Assembly: GCA_002780675.1 (NCBI GenBank) | Contig: PEUR01000047.1 | Coordinates: 1-6,092 of the forward strand | DNA length: 6,092 nucleotides | Direction of reading: 5' to 3' | Origin: Gallionellales bacterium CG03_land_8_20_14_0_80_55_15 | Lineage (GTDB): Bacteria > Pseudomonadota > Gammaproteobacteria > Burkholderiales > Gallionellaceae | Shown here: positions 5,155 through 6,092 of the stretch, one piece after another | How positions within the stretch are numbered: position 1 is the first letter of the stretch | Layout of the letters: each line of letters opens with the position of its first letter | Notes under the pieces: generated by a model | What the model saw: only the letters and a program-made list of their open reading frames with translations | Database searches by the model: none | Told to the model about the DNA's origin: nothing | Translations under genes and position numbers: made by a program

Positions 5155-6092
5155 CTAAAAAGTGCCAAGGGCGAAGGGAGAACCGGATTCCGCTACACGA
5201 ACCTCCCGGCTAACCAACACACCCTCCAATGCCTGAACAATCTCGGCAAACAGCGGTCTTGCGACAACCTCCGGCTGCCCGCAGCGGCGCTGCAATTCCC
5301 ACAGCGCATCGAGTACCGGCTGTGACTCGCTGGCGGCGGGGCTGCGTTCCAGCCACTCTTCCAGCAGACAGGCGAAGGCGCGCACTTCGAGGCGCTGGAG
5401 GGGCAACGCATGGCGCGCATCCGGGATAAACGAAGCCGCACCGAAGTCCCCCAGCAGACAATCTCCCTGCCCGTTCCACAGCAGGTTATGCGCATACAAG
5501 TCGCCGTGCATGATGCCCTGCCGATGCAGGTGTTGCGCCGCGCGGGCGATACCCCGCGCCATACTGACGAGATTGTTCAGGGTGAATTTCGTGTCGGTGG
5601 GATAAACGTCTCGGGTACAGGATTCCAGACTGGGCGGGCCGGCAAGATTTTTGAAGTTCGCCGCAACCAGCGGCATCACCAGCCCGGCCACCCCTTCGGG
5701 ATGTCCGCTGAGCTTACCCGTCGCGGCGATCAAATTAGGGTGCGCGCCAGCGGCGAGGCAGGCGGCTTTTTCGCTCTCGGGCAGACCGTCGCTGGTCACC
5801 GCGCCCTTGAACAGCTTGACCGCCACGGGCTTTGCACCCTCCGACGGGTGTCGCCAGTCGGCGCGATGAATGACACCCGATGCGCCTTCGCCTAATTTAT
5901 GTTGTAAATCAAGATATTGCCATTCAACCCGTGAAATTTCCCGGTACGAGGCAGCCGCCGTTTCAGCGTCCTCGGAGAGAGGATTGCCCGCGAACGCCAG
6001 CCAGGCCAGACGCGGCATCGTTAGCAACCATTCCGGTAGCGCGGTAAAACGATTGGCGGATATGCGCAGCAATTCCAGATGGCGGCAGGCGG
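5155..6092 (-). CDS. Leucine-rich-repeat protein kinase, N-terminal part outside the window
   Basis: The frame is open to the window edge and ends at TAG 5155-5157, leaving 311 visible residues. The first ~40 are the end of a leucine-rich-repeat array (LELLRISANRFTALPEWL, then RLAWLAFAGNPL), followed by a eukaryotic-like kinase domain. The kinase shows GEGASG as glycine loop (about 5892-5875), VAVK with the ATP-binding lysine (codon 5817-5815), catalytic loop HGDLYAHN (5508-5485) in place of HRDLKxxN, and DFG (5448-5440). The catalytic aspartate, asparagine and DFG are kept, so ATP binding and phosphotransfer are plausible. Two oddities: the catalytic-loop lysine is tyrosine, and only about 18 residues separate DFG from the helix-F-like EVRAFACLLEEW, with no APE motif. 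This matches a proteobacterial LRR-kinase family I recall, with unknown targets. A TTG at 6072 could be read as a start, but it falls inside a leucine-rich repeat and the frame continues upstream, so it is not the true start. Confidence 0.88.
   Translation of the reverse strand, partial: ACRHLELLRISANRFTALPEWLLTMPRLAWLAFAGNPLSEDAETAAASYREISRVEWQYLDLQHKLGEGASGVIHRADWRHPSEGAKPVAVKLFKGAVTSDGLPESEKAACLAAGAHPNLIAATGKLSGHPEGVAGLVMPLVAANFKNLAGPPSLESCTRDVYPTDTKFTLNNLVSMARGIARAAQHLHRQGIMHGDLYAHNLLWNGQGDCLLGDFGAASFIPDARHALPLQRLEVRAFACLLEEWLERSPAASESQPVLDALWELQRRCGQPEVVARPLFAEIVQALEGVLVSREVRVAESGSPFALGTF

Noticed and set aside
5410..5895. Plus-strand frame of 161 codons
   Set aside because: It is antisense to the kinase domain, whose motifs are clear on the minus strand.

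Overview
The window looks like ordinary chromosomal DNA from a Gram-negative proteobacterium, most likely a beta-proteobacterium of the Gallionella/Nitrosomonadales kind. I infer this from the moderately high GC content, the E. coli-like poly(A) polymerase, the periplasmic PsiF-repeat protein and the proteobacterial type of LRR-kinase. The lineage is a judgement from memory of similar proteins, not a search result. All four recognisable genes lie on the minus strand, so transcription runs from high to low coordinates.

In transcription order: (1) 6092-5155 is the 3' part of a leucine-rich-repeat protein kinase, whose 5' end is outside the window. (2) 5065-1760 is a complete 1101-residue SWIM zinc finger plus SNF2-family ATPase. 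It is separated from the kinase by 89 bases holding a clear -10 hexamer and a leader hairpin. (3) 1669-1331 is a small exported protein with two PsiF repeats. It starts 90 bases after the ATPase, has its own -10 hexamer, and is closed by a textbook intrinsic terminator. (4) 1078-1 is the N-terminal 359 residues of poly(A) polymerase I (pcnB), whose C-terminus is outside the window.

The only sizeable non-coding stretch is 1079-1330. It holds the psiF terminator, a perfect 14-bp inverted repeat with a C8/G8 run in its loop, and a putative pcnB promoter. Two adjacent perfect palindromes lie just upstream of that promoter's -10.

There is no obvious shared pathway. PcnB acts in RNA decay, PsiF is periplasmic and of unknown function, and the SNF2 ATPase is a nucleic-acid motor. 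The pairing of an LRR-kinase with a SWIM-SNF2 ATPase is the best candidate for an undescribed functional link, but adjacency alone is weak evidence. I see no mobile element, CRISPR array, tRNA or rRNA, and none of the genes has a frameshift.
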